From: Calothrix sp. NIES-2098
Lineage (GTDB): Bacteria > Cyanobacteriota > Cyanobacteriia > Cyanobacteriales > Nostocaceae
DNA: 64,000 nucleotides
Reading direction: 5' to 3'
Assembly: GCA_002368175.1 (NCBI GenBank)
Contig: AP018172.1
Location: 869,001-933,000, forward strand
The notes beneath the pieces were generated by a model, which had not been told where the DNA came from, searched no databases, and saw only the letters and a list, made by a program, of their open reading frames with translations. Numbering within the stretch: position 1 is the stretch's first letter; each line of letters begins with the position of its first letter. This document shows positions 37,016-47,100 of this stretch, in pieces. Made by a program: the position numbers and the translations under genes.

Positions 37016-38404
37016 CTAAGCAATTAACTGTTCTAAAGCATTTTTCAAGTCTCGTGTTAACTGACTCGTAGCGTTTCGAGATGCTTGGCGATCGCCTTGA
37101 GAATTTGCCCAGCGTTCTGTAACAGAAATTGGTTCGCCTACATTAATTTGTGCTGTTCGCCAACCTAAGCGGGGACGTGCGGGGGTTTTGCGATCGCTAA
37201 TTCGCGATAGCATATCAAACATCAGTAGCGTGATTTCAGCACAGCGTTCGGCAGTTGGTTGTTCCTGAATATAGCTGGCGGTGACGGCGACAAAACTTTC
37301 GACTAAGCGCATATGTCGCATTCGCAAATCTCCTTCTTGGGCAATCCAGTCTGCCAAACCGCGTTTGAGGGGTGATAAAGCCGCGATATCAGCGACATCT
37401 TCCCGGTAAATGTAACTCCAACCAGCTTCTTCTAAACGACGACAGCGATCGATAAAATTTCCCTGTGGCTGGATATTAAAATATTGTTCGGACACGTGTA
37501 AAGCAGTATCTAGCAGGCGGTGCAGACGGGAAGTTATATCTCGATCGGGAACAGCAGGGAGATTTTGATGATAGAAACGGCGATAAAATTCTTCCATCTC
37601 AGAAATAACGTGTTCAGCCAGCCGACAAAGGCGGTGATTGTAAATTTCTGACTCCCCATTCATACCATTCTCGACTGGTAAGGCTGGTAAACCGCTAACA
37701 GCTTCTAATTTAGTTAACAGGCGCTCCAGTTTTGACCAAGGTGGGTTAACGTAGCGATACTGGATAGCGATCGGTACAATAAACACAGTCTCAGGACGGT
37801 TGGCTTTGGCTAAGTCTTCTACACACCAAAACCCCAGTTGAGAAACACCAGGTTCCAAGGGACTCACAATGCCACTATGACCATTAGTACCGCCTTCAGG
37901 TGCAACTGAGATTGGCATTTGACTATTGGCAAATAAATCTCGTGCTGTTTGGATCGCTTGTCTATCTAATCGCTTACCTCGACGAATTGCGACACCTCCC
38001 AGCAAAGAGAAAAACCAACCCAGCCAGTCTCCAGCCCACAAAGTCATACCGCGATCGTAGAGAAAGTGCGAGTGAACCGGATATTGCAACTTGATTCCTT
38101 GCTGACGCGCGACTTTTGGCACAATCCGCGAAAGTAAATAGAACATACACAGAGGATCGTCTACCTCTGGATGCCGAAACGCCAGCAAAAAGCGAATTTT
38201 GCCCGCTTGGAACTTTTCATATAGCTGGGCTAACACCTCAGCATTTTTAGCTTCAATCTGGATAATACCTGCTGGCAACCAGGGTCGCAGCCGCAAACGC
38301 AACATCAATGGCAGCAACCACTTAGCAATCTGGAGTATGACTGCGTGAAAGCGCGGCGGAATAAATTTTAGTGGTGGTTGGATGGATTGAATCGAGTTAG
38401 GCAA
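37016..38404 (-). CDS. PlsC-type phospholipid/glycerol acyltransferase
   Basis: The product has the acyltransferase motifs in order: HX4D in FRHPEVDDP (around residue 78) and the glycerol-binding-like APEGGTNGHSG (around 168), with the intervening FLYDRGMTLWAGDWLGWFF. It should acylate lysophosphatidate or a related acceptor at the membrane. A hydrophobic start (ILQIAKWLLPLMLRLRLRPWL) suggests membrane attachment. At 462 residues it is longer than PlsC (about 240). The extra C-terminal half, helical and rich in Arg/Glu, is typical of a cyanobacterial subgroup. It is transcribed away from leuC. The substrate is unknown. Confidence 0.85.
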   Translation of the reverse strand: MPNSIQSIQPPLKFIPPRFHAVILQIAKWLLPLMLRLRLRPWLPAGIIQIEAKNAEVLAQLYEKFQAGKIRFLLAFRHPEVDDPLCMFYLLSRIVPKVARQQGIKLQYPVHSHFLYDRGMTLWAGDWLGWFFSLLGGVAIRRGKRLDRQAIQTARDLFANSQMPISVAPEGGTNGHSGIVSPLEPGVSQLGFWCVEDLAKANRPETVFIVPIAIQYRYVNPPWSKLERLLTKLEAVSGLPALPVENGMNGESEIYNHRLCRLAEHVISEMEEFYRRFYHQNLPAVPDRDITSRLHRLLDTALHVSEQYFNIQPQGNFIDRCRRLEEAGWSYIYREDVADIAALSPLKRGLADWIAQEGDLRMRHMRLVESFVAVTASYIQEQPTAERCAEITLLMFDMLSRISDRKTPARPRLGWRTAQINVGEPISVTERWANSQGDRQASRNATSQLTRDLKNALEQLIA

Positions 38405-38673
38405 GTTGCTCTCCAGATGGTTTTTCAGAATCGCCTACTTGATTTTGACACTTTTAAAAGTGGGCGATCGCGCTTTCAAGATAATTATGGATAACAACAA
38501 TCGATGATGTAAGTACAATTGCTTTCAGACTATTTAAGCGATCGGCAGCCTCTGCCTTACCTTAACCAATAATAAATACAATAAATATGTACGCTAACCT
38601 ACAATTAGCTAGCAAAAGCTTAACGCTTTTTTGATAGTATAAAAACTCTGACTCGTTAAATAACGATTGATGT

Positions 38674-40077
38674 ATGAGCAAAGGCACCCTGTTCGATAAA
38701 GTTTGGGACTTACATACCGTTGGCACACTGCCATCAGGACTAACGCAACTATTTATCGGGCTTCACCTCATCCATGAAGTCACTAGTCCCCAGGCCTTTG
38801 CGATGTTACGGGAAAGAGGTTTAAAAGTACTGTTTCCTCAGCGCACTATAGCTACGGTGGATCATATTGTGCCTACAGATAATCAGGCACGTCCCTTTGT
38901 CGATAAGATGGCAGAGGAAATGATCCAGGCGCTAGAGCAGAATTGTCAAGAAAATGGCATAACTTTTTACAATATAGGTTCTGGCAGTCAAGGTATTGTC
39001 CACGTCATCGCTCCAGAACAAGGACTTACCCAGCCAGGAATGACCATTGCTTGTGGTGATAGTCACACTTCTAGTCATGGTGCATTTGGGGCGATCGCAT
39101 TTGGGATTGGTACTAGCCAAGTACGCGATGTTCTCGCTTCCCAAACCCTGGCCCTGTCGAAATTAAAAGTCCGCAAAATTGAAGTTAATGGCACTCTCAA
39201 CCCTGGTGTCTACGCTAAAGATGTCATCCTCCATATCATCCGCACCTTAGGCGTTAAAGGTGGTGTAGGTTACGCCTACGAATACGCAGGTACAACCTTT
39301 GAGCAAATGAATATGGAAGAGAGGATGACCGTCTGCAATATGGCGATCGAAGGCGGGGCGCGTTGTGGTTACGTCAACCCCGATCGCGTCACCTACGACT
39401 ACCTCAAAGGTAGAGACTTCGCACCCAAAGGCGCAGATTGGGATAAAGCTGTGGCTTGGTGGGAATCTATTAAGAGTGATACCGATGCTGAATACGACGA
39501 TGTGGTGGTATTCGATGCTGCGGAAATTCCCCCCACAGTTACCTGGGGAATTACCCCCGGTCAAGGTATCGGCGTCAACCAATTGATACCCAAGCCCGAC
39601 CAACTGGCAGAAGAAGACCGATTTGTCGCGGAAGAAGCTTACAATTACATGGATTTGTTTCCCGGTCAACCGATCAAAGGCACTAAAGTTGATGTCTGCT
39701 TCATTGGTAGTTGCACCAACGGTAGAATCAGCGATTTACGGGAAGCGGCGAAAATTGCCCAAGGTCGCCACGTTGCAGAGGGAGTCAAAGCCTTTGTCGT
39801 TCCTGGTTCCGAGAGAGTCAAAAAAGAAGCAGAAGCCGAAGGATTAGATAAAATCTTCCAAGCAGCTGGATTTGAATGGCGCGAACCAGGATGTTCTATG
39901 TGTTTAGCCATGAACCCAGACAAACTGCAAGGAAGACAAATCAGCGCTTCTTCTTCCAATCGCAACTTTAAAGGTAGACAAGGTTCAGCTTCTGGCCGCA
40001 CGCTGCTGATGAGTCCGGCGATGGTTGCGACTGCTGCGATTAAAGGCGAAGTCGCCGACGTGCGAGAGTTGCTTTAA
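38674..40077 (+). CDS. leuC: 3-isopropylmalate dehydratase large subunit
   Basis: LeuC binds the 4Fe-4S cluster and, with LeuD, isomerises 2-isopropylmalate to 3-isopropylmalate in leucine synthesis. At 467 residues it is full length. The cluster ligands are Cys347 (FIGSCTNGR), Cys407 and Cys410 (PGCSMCLAMN). The start MSKGTLFDKVWDLHTVG and the ACGDSHTSSHGAFGAIAFGIGTS motif are diagnostic. A TATAAA-like box lies about 37 bases before the ATG. It is followed by a palindrome and then leuD, transcribed in the same direction. Confidence 0.97.
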   Translation: MSKGTLFDKVWDLHTVGTLPSGLTQLFIGLHLIHEVTSPQAFAMLRERGLKVLFPQRTIATVDHIVPTDNQARPFVDKMAEEMIQALEQNCQENGITFYNIGSGSQGIVHVIAPEQGLTQPGMTIACGDSHTSSHGAFGAIAFGIGTSQVRDVLASQTLALSKLKVRKIEVNGTLNPGVYAKDVILHIIRTLGVKGGVGYAYEYAGTTFEQMNMEERMTVCNMAIEGGARCGYVNPDRVTYDYLKGRDFAPKGADWDKAVAWWESIKSDTDAEYDDVVVFDAAEIPPTVTWGITPGQGIGVNQLIPKPDQLAEEDRFVAEEAYNYMDLFPGQPIKGTKVDVCFIGSCTNGRISDLREAAKIAQGRHVAEGVKAFVVPGSERVKKEAEAEGLDKIFQAAGFEWREPGCSMCLAMNPDKLQGRQISASSSNRNFKGRQGSASGRTLLMSPAMVATAAIKGEVADVRELL

Positions 40078-40092
40078 TTAATTTAATTGCCC

Positions 40093-40125
40093 AGATACCC
40101 GACTTCTACAAGAAGTCGGGTATCT
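40093..40125. repeat. Dispersed CCCGACTT/AAGTCGGG palindrome between leuC and leuD
   Basis: This is a perfect 15-bp inverted repeat (AGATACCCGACTTCT and complement) with a 3-base loop. It is a member of the family at 22852 and 50126. It sits inside an operon, so a full terminator there would uncouple leuD, and modulation of read-through is possible. Confidence 0.8.
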
Positions 40126-40228
40126 AAATCCGACATAACATAACCTAAAAAACTAATACCACAACTCTCTGCAATTCTTCTATCTTCGTGTTCTTTGTGT
40201 CCTTCGCGGTTCGTTTCCAAATAAATTT

Positions 40229-40837
40229 ATGGTAAGTGAAGTTAAACAAGTCTCCGGGCGCGGCGTACCTTTAGTAGGCGATGATATAGATACCGATCGC
40301 ATCATCCCCGCCCGCTATTTAAAAGCCATCACCTTTGATGGATTAGGTGAAGGTGCGTTTATCGACGATCGCACAGCACTCAAAGGCGAACATCCCTTCG
40401 ATCGACCACAATACCAAGGTGCGAATATTTTAATAGTTAACCGCAACTTTGGCTGCGGTTCATCAAGGGAACACGCACCCCAAGCGCTTGCGAAATGGGG
40501 AATTAAAGCCTTAATTGGTGAAAGCTTCGCTGAAATCTTTTTCGGTAACTGCGTGGCGATGGGTATTCCTTGCGTAACAGCTGATAGTACCACCATCAAA
40601 AAGCTGCAAGAACTAGTAGCTAACAATCCCCAAGTATCGGTGACAGTAAATCTGGAAACCTTGCAAGTACAAATTGATGATTACACTACTCCCATATCTA
40701 TTAATGAAGGTACAAGAAGCACCTTCACTTCTGGGACTTGGGATGCTTGCGGTCAGTTAGTAGCTAATGCCGATAAAGTTCGGGAAACTGCGGCAAAGCT
40801 ACCTTATGTAGGTTGGGGTAATTTAGCAGCGAGTTAA
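40229..40837 (+). CDS. leuD: 3-isopropylmalate dehydratase small subunit
   Basis: This is the swivelling small subunit that completes the isopropylmalate isomerase with LeuC. At 202 residues it is normal length. Diagnostic sequence includes DIDTDRIIPARYLK near the start, NFGCGSSREHAPQAL and FAEIFFGNCVAMGIP. It follows leuC after 151 bases containing a strong palindrome. The ATG is directly preceded by a copy of the dispersed motif CTTCGCGGTTCGTTT (40202-40216) instead of a clear ribosome-binding site. Confidence 0.97.
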   Translation: MVSEVKQVSGRGVPLVGDDIDTDRIIPARYLKAITFDGLGEGAFIDDRTALKGEHPFDRPQYQGANILIVNRNFGCGSSREHAPQALAKWGIKALIGESFAEIFFGNCVAMGIPCVTADSTTIKKLQELVANNPQVSVTVNLETLQVQIDDYTTPISINEGTRSTFTSGTWDACGQLVANADKVRETAAKLPYVGWGNLAAS

Positions 40838-40887
40838 GATATTCCCAAGCATCCAACTTGATTTCAAATATTGAGATGAGGCGCTTT

Positions 40888-40916
40888 TAGGCAATGTTTA
40901 GAGATAGCATTGCCTA
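40888..40916 (+). terminator. Hairpin after leuD
   Basis: A 9-bp stem (TAGGCAATG/CATTGCCTA) with an 11-base loop lies 50 bases after leuD. An AATTTTTTGG stretch follows about 10 bases later. It probably ends the leuCD transcript. Confidence 0.55.
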
Positions 40917-40971
40917 CTATAATTTTTTGGAGTTTAAAATTGAATAAACATGAAGCAATGGTCATCATAAC

Positions 40972-41607
40972 ATGGTAGCAATAGTAACCCCAGCAGAAAG
41001 TAGGGTTTTACTGCAAGGTATCAGTTGGCAGACTTTTAAAGCCATGTTGGCAGATATGGGAAATGAGCGCAACACTAGGCTAGCGTATGAAAAAGGTATA
41101 TTAGAAATCATGACCCCACTAATGCCGCATGAGAACTCAAATCGTTTAATAGAGAGCTTTGTTCTTGTGCTGTGTGAAGAATTGGGTTTAGAAGTTAAAA
41201 GCACTGGTTCTTTAACAATGACGCGAGAAGAGTTGGAACATGGTGCAGAACCAGATAGCAGCTACTATATTCAGAATGAATTGCTAGTCAGAAATAAAGA
41301 ACATATAGATTTAGTTTTAGATCCACCTCCAGATTTAGTTCTGGAAGTTGAATATTCTAAACCCAAGATTGATAAATTTAGCCTTTACGCTTCTATGGGT
41401 GTTCCTGAATTCTGGAGATACAACGGAACAGTATTGCGAATCTACACTCTTTCTGGTAACAAATATTTAGAAGCTGAAATTAGCCCTACCTTTGTTCCCG
41501 TGCGAGTTAAGGAGATTCCTAACTTTATTATAGAAAGCAAAAAATCTGGACAAATCGCGACAATGCGTGCTTTTCGCACTTGGGTTAAGCAGCAGATATC
41601 TAGATAA
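40972..41607 (+). CDS. Uma2 (DUF820) family putative endonuclease-fold protein
   Basis: The 211-residue product has the PD-(D/E)XK-like core of the Uma2 family: GAEPDSSYYI followed by PPPDLVLEVEYSKPKIDKFSLYASMGVPEFWRY, with Asp, Glu and Lys at the expected places. The early part (LLQGISWQTFKAMLADMG and KGILEIMTP) is also typical. Uma2 genes are amplified in cyanobacteria by the dozen. Their function is unresolved, although a nuclease activity is generally assumed. It is not obviously in an operon; leuD lies upstream beyond a hairpin. Confidence 0.88.
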   Translation: MVAIVTPAESRVLLQGISWQTFKAMLADMGNERNTRLAYEKGILEIMTPLMPHENSNRLIESFVLVLCEELGLEVKSTGSLTMTREELEHGAEPDSSYYIQNELLVRNKEHIDLVLDPPPDLVLEVEYSKPKIDKFSLYASMGVPEFWRYNGTVLRIYTLSGNKYLEAEISPTFVPVRVKEIPNFIIESKKSGQIATMRAFRTWVKQQISR

Positions 41608-41640
41608 AAAGAATGTTCTTTCTATTACAAAATTTTTCGC

Positions 41641-41982
41641 TTAAATTGCAGGGCGAACAACACGAATTAATTTTGTTTTTAAAGTTTCTTCTGCTGTTAC
41701 AGCTTCATTAATGCATCCTACAAACTGCTCCCAGTTACGATTATTAGTACAAACAATAATACCGGAATGGTTATAATTTTGGCGATGCAGGCGGATGAAA
41801 TCATCACGGTTAATGGTTAAAATTGAGCGTTCTTGGCTGATAGCAAAAGCTAACACTTCTTCGTCTGGAATTCCTTGATTTGTATTGCCTGCTTCTTGGG
41901 CTGTCAAAACATCATGCCCCAAAGTACGTAATATTTCTACGACGGGAAATGGAAATTGCTCATCTGTATAAAAACGTGCCAT
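41641..41982 (-). CDS. DUF5615 PIN-like protein (toxin-like)
   Basis: The 113-residue product starts MARFYTDEQFPFPVVEILRTLGHDVLTAQEAG, where the first Asp and Glu/Gln are the usual DUF5615 opening. It continues with ERSILTINRDDFIRLH, carrying the second acidic pair of a PIN-type active site. PIN-like proteins of this kind are predicted RNases and are usually encoded with DUF433 partners. Only 3 bases separate its start from the stop of the DUF433 gene, so they are one operon, most likely a type II toxin-antitoxin-like pair. Activity is inferred. Confidence 0.85.
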   Translation of the reverse strand: MARFYTDEQFPFPVVEILRTLGHDVLTAQEAGNTNQGIPDEEVLAFAISQERSILTINRDDFIRLHRQNYNHSGIIVCTNNRNWEQFVGCINEAVTAEETLKTKLIRVVRPAI

Positions 41983-41985
41983 TAG

Positions 41986-42312
41986 CTAGGCAGCCTCATT
42001 ACGGACAATAGCCAGTTCAATTTCATCAGCATGAGCCTCTGCGTATGTCCAAGCATTCGCTAAGTCGGTACTAGTAAGGTTTGGATAGCTTGTTAAAAGG
42101 TCGGCATCACTGTATCCCAAACGACGAGCTTCCACAAGTACCCAAATGGGAATACGAGTTTTAGCGATGCGAGCTTCTCCACCACAAACTCTAGGAGTTT
42201 TCTCAATCCCTTGCCAACTACTCCCAAGACTTTGAGCTAATAATTGAATAGCTTGCACTTTTTCACTAGGACTCAGAGCAAGAAGATGTTGCTCTAACTC
42301 TTCGAGTTTCAT
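41986..42312 (-). CDS. DUF433 protein (antitoxin-like)
   Basis: The C-terminal 75 residues (VCGGEARIAKTRIPIWVLVEARRLGYSDADLLTSYPNLTSTDLANAWTY) are a DUF433 domain, a winged-helix fold proposed to bind DNA and to neutralise its PIN-like partner. The first 35 residues (LEELEQHLLALSPSEKVQAIQLLAQSLG) are a helical extension similar to those of other small antitoxins. It is first in the operon, as antitoxins usually are, and precedes the DUF5615 gene by 3 bases. The promoter probably lies in the AT-rich 210 bases upstream. Confidence 0.85.
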   Translation of the reverse strand: MKLEELEQHLLALSPSEKVQAIQLLAQSLGSSWQGIEKTPRVCGGEARIAKTRIPIWVLVEARRLGYSDADLLTSYPNLTSTDLANAWTYAEAHADEIELAIVRNEAA

Positions 42313-42522
42313 TTTTCTATTCTCCTCACTCTAGAGAATGTTTGTATTTCTTATTTTATCAACGTAGAAGTATTGCATTAATTTTGTGTGTAAACACAAA
42401 GCAATATTTATATCTGACTATACACGCATCACTCATAACAAATAAGTGAGAGATTTATCAAGATAAGAGTAAGGGCAACAATCATATTGTGCCCTGACAA
42501 AATTTATCTTGTTTGTTGTTAA

Positions 42523-43785
42523 CTACTTGCGAATGCCATCATTATCAATCGCACTGTAACTTTCACTGCTCATCAGCCCCAACCAAGGATCTGAATTAGG
42601 AGTTAAAAATAATTCGCTGTAAACTTTTTCATTCAGCTTACTGACATCATTAGTTTCATTACCTTGCATAAACCACTGATGAATTTGGCTGTGCAATGTA
42701 TATTCATTTCTCACAGAATCTAATGCCATTGCTGCCTCAAAATTACCAACAACACGGTTTAAATTATCAGAATTGCTTCCTTGAAAACGTTTGTTACGTA
42801 TTAATGAAATACTGTTATTGTCTAACTTTGCATCTTTGGTGTAGAGTTGGGCAATTCGCTGCCATGTTGCCGAGTCAGTAATGTCTTGGAGTGCGACTTG
42901 ATTATTATTAGCAGATGTGATGTTTCGTAGTAGAGGAGATTCAACTCGCATCTTGCTAACAGCTAGCGTACCAGCCACGCTAGCACTAGGTGTTTCATTC
43001 TCATTAGGCATTTCCACAAGACGAGGGAGGTTTTTGATACCTAATTTTGCTAAATCTGCTCCCCATTGGCGTTGAGTAGAAGCTAATTGTTGACGGTGGT
43101 AGTCACGCAAAAAGCCAGCACGTACTACACCTCTTGAATTGCTATATTCTTTAACTGCTTTCTCGCCAGCGACTAACTGACGTAAAAATGCTTGCGGCCC
43201 GTATAAACCGGGAATCGCATCAACTGGCTCACCGGAACTATCTAGAATGTAGTGAATGCTATTACCTGTAAGGGTGCGTTCTAGCTTGCGTCCGTCGCCA
43301 AAATCTACAGTGACTTTGGGTACAGGACGTACAGATTGCCAGTGTAGAATATAGCGATCGCGTAAAAATTGGGAAATTTCCGCATTGGGATATAAAGAAA
43401 CGCGGAAGAAGCGGCTATTAGCACAGCTTAAATCTTGGTCGAGATTGCCCAACAAACGTAGTGAGAGGATAGGTTTATTACTCGCTTTAGCGGCGGCTTT
43501 AGCTTGTTCTAAATCGGTGTACCAATAAAGCTTAGAAGCATAACAATCCCGTTGTTGGCAAAGCTTATCTAACGCCTCGCGCATCTGTGGTGAAGGATTT
43601 TTAAGTTCCTGGGCGTGAGTGTTAAGAAATTTATCTAAACCGCGTGGCCCTTGCGATCGCAGTACCGCAACTTCTTGTAGTAATTGTCCGTTGTTTGTGC
43701 TGGGAATTTTAGCGTCAGCAGTTTGTGACAACCCTATACCGATCGAGGCTAAGACTACTGCTGTATTAATAAGTGAAAATTTCAT
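42523..43785 (-). CDS. Exported protein with a thioredoxin-like domain, unknown function
   Basis: A signal peptide is visible (FSLINTAVVLASIGIGLSQTADAK). Residues from about 85 to 200 look like a thioredoxin-like fold: LYWYTDLEQAKAAAKASNKPILSLRLLG is the strand-helix-strand opening used by thioredoxin-like proteins, with a Cys in LSCANSRFFR instead of a CXXC pair. VDAIPGLYGPQAFLRQL contains a cis-Pro-like GLYGP turn. The remaining 200 residues are polar and not recognised. The missing CXXC argues against ordinary disulfide reductase activity. It is flanked by long gaps and transcribed alone. Confidence 0.65.
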   Translation of the reverse strand: MKFSLINTAVVLASIGIGLSQTADAKIPSTNNGQLLQEVAVLRSQGPRGLDKFLNTHAQELKNPSPQMREALDKLCQQRDCYASKLYWYTDLEQAKAAAKASNKPILSLRLLGNLDQDLSCANSRFFRVSLYPNAEISQFLRDRYILHWQSVRPVPKVTVDFGDGRKLERTLTGNSIHYILDSSGEPVDAIPGLYGPQAFLRQLVAGEKAVKEYSNSRGVVRAGFLRDYHRQQLASTQRQWGADLAKLGIKNLPRLVEMPNENETPSASVAGTLAVSKMRVESPLLRNITSANNNQVALQDITDSATWQRIAQLYTKDAKLDNNSISLIRNKRFQGSNSDNLNRVVGNFEAAMALDSVRNEYTLHSQIHQWFMQGNETNDVSKLNEKVYSELFLTPNSDPWLGLMSSESYSAIDNDGIRK

Positions 43786-44076
43786 ATCTTATTCGCTGAT
43801 TCCTGAAGTTTTTTATAAATAAATACGACTTTAGAGGTAGTAATTAGTTCCACTATATAAGAAAGATATAGCTAAAACCACAAAATTGTAATTGCAGCTT
43901 GAAACTATGATGAAGTAATTATGATGTCTAGAGCGTCAGTTTAATTTTATTTGAGTAGAATAAATACTAATTGTGTAGTTTGTTTAAGCTACGCGTGCAG
44001 CATAATTTCTGACTGAGAATTTGACCAACTCGAATATTTTTGAAGATAATAATTCTCTGCGATTATTTAAAAAATC

Positions 44077-44111
44077 TATATGTAGAGTGGAAATTGCCCA
44101 CTCTACATATA
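44077..44111. terminator. Long perfect hairpin after the patatin-like gene
   Basis: A 14-bp perfect stem (TATATGTAGAGTGG and complement) with a 7-base loop lies 32 bases beyond the minus-strand stop at 44143. It occupies the 357-base gap that ends at the exported-protein gene. It is probably a terminator, possibly a dispersed palindrome. The rest of the gap shows nothing. Confidence 0.6.
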
Positions 44112-44142
44112 TGTCTGAACTGTTGACTTTTGTCAAAAGACA

Positions 44143-47100
44143 TTAGTTTTGAAGCAACTTCAGGATAGCAAAAGTCCCTCCGAGAAAAAGCACAAGAAAT
44201 GGTAATTTGTTCATAACAGAAGTAAGCGATCGCCAACGAGTAGAGAGTAATGAAATTTTGTGTTTCTTGGTTTGCACCCAAAAATAATATATCTGTAGTA
44301 GCCGAGTGATAAATCGAAAAGAACTACTGTTCTTAAGGTAGCGACCACTGGGCGGTGATTTAAGAATATTGCGTAAAACTAAGCCTGTTCTTGCTGCTAA
44401 ATCTTCTAGAATAATTGGCGGAATACTCTTAGTTAGTTTTTCTAAGCCAATATGGTATTGATTGCGAAAATAATCATCGATTTTTTCTGGTTCTTTTAAT
44501 ATCTGCTGGTTCGCATCTTCCAATACTTTTTCTAAATCTGTCTTGAGAATTGCTCTGTGTCCGACTGTCACAATCGTATCTAGGAAGTTGGATAATTCTT
44601 CGCCTTTTAGGGTTTGATTTGGCGCAGCTAGCTTTGTTAAATAATGGATAATGCTTGCTTTTTCCGATGGTGTTGCTTCTGGTAGCGCTTCATCCACTAG
44701 CTGACTCAAATATTGTTGGGTTGTCTCTTCCCTATCATTTAGTTGACGACTTAAGAAACCAGAGAAATTTTGTAAAGCATCTGGGGTTAGCAAGGCTTCT
44801 ACGATGCGGTTTAATCCATCTAAACGTCCCCATAAAATATCGTTAGAACGCCAGGATTTTTTGAAAAAGCCACCAAAAGCATATAGTTGATCGCCTGCTA
44901 ATTTTTCTTCTAATCCTTTACCTTTACCAAAACCAAACTGAGCGACATCAGGACTAATTCTGATAATTTCGAGTTGTTCTTTGGCTTGAATATTAGAAAG
45001 ATATTCATAGGAATAAACTTCCTCATCCATATAACGGAAACCCTGAAAATAGCCAAGTAACTCTTTAACAAGAGCAATTTGACTGGAGTTAATCAATTTT
45101 TCTGTTGCTTCTTCTACCTTAAACAAAATACTGCAATAGGGGACGCCATTATTCTCAAAGCTTTTGTTTTTTTTAAACTCATCATTTAAATTGTATGGCG
45201 AATTATCTTCTGCTAATTTGTTTGGTTCTACTAACTTTGCTCTGTGTTTAAGTCGAGAGTAGACATCAGATACTTTATCGGAAATTAGCCTTTTATCTTG
45301 TTCGTTTAATTCCTCTTGTTCTGGAATAAGGGCATAGGGTAAATTTTTAAAAAAGTCAGTTTTGACAATTTTTTCTGGCTGTTCTAACTCATCAATATCT
45401 TCAGCCGTATAAGTTGATGTGTCTGTTGGTATGAATTCCGGTAAATCTTGGGTATCCAACAAAAACCGATGTAACCCCAATAAATAGTTATAAATTTGCT
45501 GGCGTGCTTGCTCTCGATTTCCTTGCGCCTGTGCAATCAGACTGTAAAATTTTTGACTCACTGGCTCTGATTGCAGCATTCTTTCTAAAGCTGCTTGAAT
45601 AATCTCTAAAAGTTCTACCTGATGACTCAATTTATCTGCTAATTGCTTGAGCACTGGTGCATCCTGCTGATATTGAGGAGCAACCATAAACTGACAGATT
45701 TTTTCTAGCAGATAGAAGTGTTTCCTAAGAGCGTAATCAACATCTAAATTACGAATTTGAATGCCAAAATCATGCAGAAAAGCTTCACGTTCTTCCTGCT
45801 TTTCCCGATCTGTAATATATGTAGTCAGAATTTGAGCAGCAGTCTCTAAAATTGCTTGTTTTTTGTGATTTTGCTGACCGTTTTCAGCAGAAGTGCTGAC
45901 TCGATCGATTCTCAAGAGTAAAGGTAGAATGCGATCGCGTAACCCCACAAGCCGACACCGCAAGTAAATTTGTTGTCGGCGTTCTTCATCACCAGAGGGT
46001 TGATAATCTTTGAATTGTACAGTATTTCGTCTTTGTTCTCCCATTCGTTCAGCAGTAGCACGCAAGAATTTATACCGTAAAACTCGCTGATTTTGCTCTT
46101 TAATTTCTTGCAAATCATTGGAAATACTCTCATATCGAGGTAATCCCACTAGCGAATCAGAAACTGTTTTCCAAATATTGGGTTGAGCCATTTTCTTAAA
46201 TTTAGGACTACCCAAAAATTGATCGGGAGTAGGATCGATATAGAATAAGCGACGTTTTACTGGACGATGAGCAGTACGATAATAAATTTCGCGAATTGTA
46301 TAACTAAAAGGACGATTATCTAAAACTCCACCATCTACAAAATGAAGGCGATGACCATTCTCAGTATCCTTAATAGCAGGTAGTTCTCGATTATCAAGCT
46401 GTCCCCATTTCACCAAATGCCGATCTACTGCATAATTAAAATATTTTTTATAATCTTGATGTTGAGTATCTTGGAGAATAGCAGCTAATTTTTCTGTGTC
46501 AATACTTTGTAAATCTGGATTATCTAACTCAACAGTAACTACAGGAAAAGCCACAGGAAAACAAGAAGTGATTCGACATAGTTTCGCCAATGCGGTGTGA
46601 GCAGCCGGTGATTTTTTAGGTAAGAAGGGATGCTTGCGACCGCGACGATATTTGAGTTGAAATACAGCGCGATGATCTTTAACTTCAATCAAGGAACCTG
46701 TATTATCAAAAGCTGTGTATACTTTACCTAATGTATCTGTACCAGTGACAAATAAATCTAGTTCGCTAGAATCAGAAAACCACTCATCTTTTTTAGGTGC
46801 AGGTTTCTTGTTTTCCCATGCTTGATTGAAAGCATTGGTGAGTTGATCTTGATAATATCCCTCACCATCTAAAATAGAATTAATGTCTTTTTGAGAATTA
46901 GGATCTCGTAAGAGTTGGTTAATGTCACCACTCTCTCGCCAAATCTCTGCAAAATCCTGAAAATCCACTACAAGTTCGCGATCGCTATTGGTGAGAGCAT
47001 AACTTAACAAAACACCATTAATACCCCCAGCAGATGTCCCGGAGATTACATCAACAATAATGTCAGAATCTGTCAGTGCTTTAATTAGCTTATATATGCC